Positions 63,093 through 64,000 of a DNA stretch of 64,000 bases are shown here, one piece after another. This DNA comes from Acanthochlamys bracteata. Lineage: Eukaryota > Streptophyta > Magnoliopsida > Pandanales > Velloziaceae. A program made the translations under genes and the position numbers. Below the pieces are notes generated by a model. The model worked only from the letters and a program-made list of their open reading frames with translations. It did no database searches and was not told where the DNA came from. The stretch covers positions 13,087,001-13,151,000 of the forward strand of contig CM034126.1 in the NCBI GenBank assembly GCA_019914995.1, in the 5' to 3' direction. Position 1 is the stretch's first letter; each line of letters opens with the position of its first letter.

Positions 63093-64000
63093 ATGGTAAT
63101 CAGACTTTGTGTTTTTTGTTTTTTGTCTTGATTATTGGTGATTCCTCTCTTGTCCGCTGCCGCGTTTCTGAGATTTTTTTGTTGTTTCGAAGTTCTTTGT
63201 ACCTGTTTTAAGTAGTTTAATACTTTCTGATATTTTGACTGATTTTGATTTGTTTTGGTTTGAAATCAGACAACGGAGCAAGTGAATCCCAAAGCCTACC
63301 CGCTGGCTGATGCACAGTTGACGATAACGATACTGGATTTAGTTCAGCAAGCCGCGAACTACAAGCAGTTGAAGAAAGGGGCAAATGAAGGTTTGCAAAT
63401 TTGAAGAAATAAGTTTTCGATGTTTATGCTTGATTTTGCTTACAAAGTGTTGAATGGTGTAAGTAATTAGATAGCGTGTTTCTTGAGTTTGGAGAAGATT
63501 GCTCCTTTCTATTATGATTTTGTTAATTTTGCTAGTAACTGGATTGCTGGTTGTGTTTCCTTTTCAGCAACGAAGACTTTGAACAGAGGCATCTCTGAGT
63601 TTATTGTGATGGCAGCGGACACTGAGCCACTTGAGATCCTTCTTCACCTTCCACTGCTTGCCGAGGACAAGGTTTGAATCATTTACTTTGTCTGGTGTAA
63701 ATGCACCACTAGTTTTAATCTTTTGTCACATTAGTAAATTGTTTTACTGTCCTTCAGTATTGTAAATGTTTAATGCAACTGCTGTAGTATTTACAAATAT
63801 ATATCAAAATATGTATATGTATGGATGTGGTGCAATGCTAACTTTTGCTTAATTGTGATGTGTTCACTAAGAAAGTTATTTGTTAATGTATGCAGTTTGT
63901 AGTAACTGGAATGTATTATAGTATTCTGCTGCAGAGTACTGCTTCAGTAGCAAGTCATCATTTTTCATTTTTTTTGAGATATTAGTTTCTTATTGTTTAA
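63093..64000 (+). CDS. SNU13/NHP2L1 (15.5K, L7Ae family), 5' part
   Basis: RNA-binding protein of the L7Ae/eL8 family that recognises kink-turns in U4 snRNA (spliceosome) and box C/D snoRNAs (rRNA methylation), in the nucleus and nucleolus. Exons 63093-63095, 63270-63390 and 63568-63671 give the first 76 residues: [19 protein letters not shown] ... [20 protein letters not shown], then [20 protein letters not shown] and LPLLAEDK. The region with [13 protein letters not shown] is the kink-turn contact surface and matches the eukaryotic family almost exactly. The first coding exon is the start codon alone (ATG|GTAATC). The remaining roughly 50 residues lie beyond the window edge; 63672-64000 is intron. 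Telo-box and site II motifs upstream fit co-regulation with ribosome biogenesis. Confidence 0.95.

Overview
This is nuclear DNA of a eudicot plant, probably woody. Genes are split by AT-rich GT-AG introns, the intergenic DNA is very AT-rich and full of short inverted-repeat transposons (MITEs), and the proteins are plant-specific types (sucrose transporter, SRO, subgroup IVa bHLH, plant ITPK). I could not name the species. No CRISPR, operon, phage or intact long retroelement was seen.

Layout. 1-1900: non-coding, perhaps the tail of a gene to the left. 1914-3747 (-): two-exon MATE transporter. 3750-10400: mostly empty intergenic DNA. 10466-15429 (-): five-exon SUT4-type sucrose transporter with an unusual Pro/Gln-rich N-terminus and a CT/CA microsatellite beside one splice donor. 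15600-25800: gene-poor and MITE-rich, with a striking ~400 bp fold-back hairpin at 21.67-22.09 kb. 26639-27822 (+) and 32544-34173 (+): two related subgroup IVa bHLH genes. 38000-40560 (+): secreted or ER protein of unknown function (Expp1-like), flanked by inverted MITE copies, one of them in its promoter. 42160-44251 (+): alpha-tubulin with cell-cycle-type promoter motifs. 45823-45885 (-): damaged tRNA-Thr-like sequence. 48079-50180 (+): small SRO protein (PARP-like plus RST). 55634-60035 (+): ten-exon inositol polyphosphate kinase, ITPK2/3 type. 61539-62744 (-): ribosomal protein S29 pseudogene with lost start, premature stop and lost normal stop. 63093 to the edge (+): 5' part of SNU13/NHP2L1, sharing an intergenic region with the S29 pseudogene.

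The genes look like an ordinary unlinked set: transport (MATE, SUT4), transcription control (bHLH pair), cytoskeleton, stress signalling (SRO, ITPK) and RNA or ribosome biogenesis (SNU13, dead S29). All exon joins were made by hand from splice consensus, reading phase and family similarity; total lengths and phases are consistent for each model. The points most worth a second look are the fold-back hairpin, the S29 pseudogene, the near-identical inverted MITE pair, the MITE inserted between a CCACGTCA motif and the Expp1-like gene, the unusual splice sites (GC-AG, NAGNAG, a start-codon-only coding exon) and the tRNA-like remnant without an anticodon arm.
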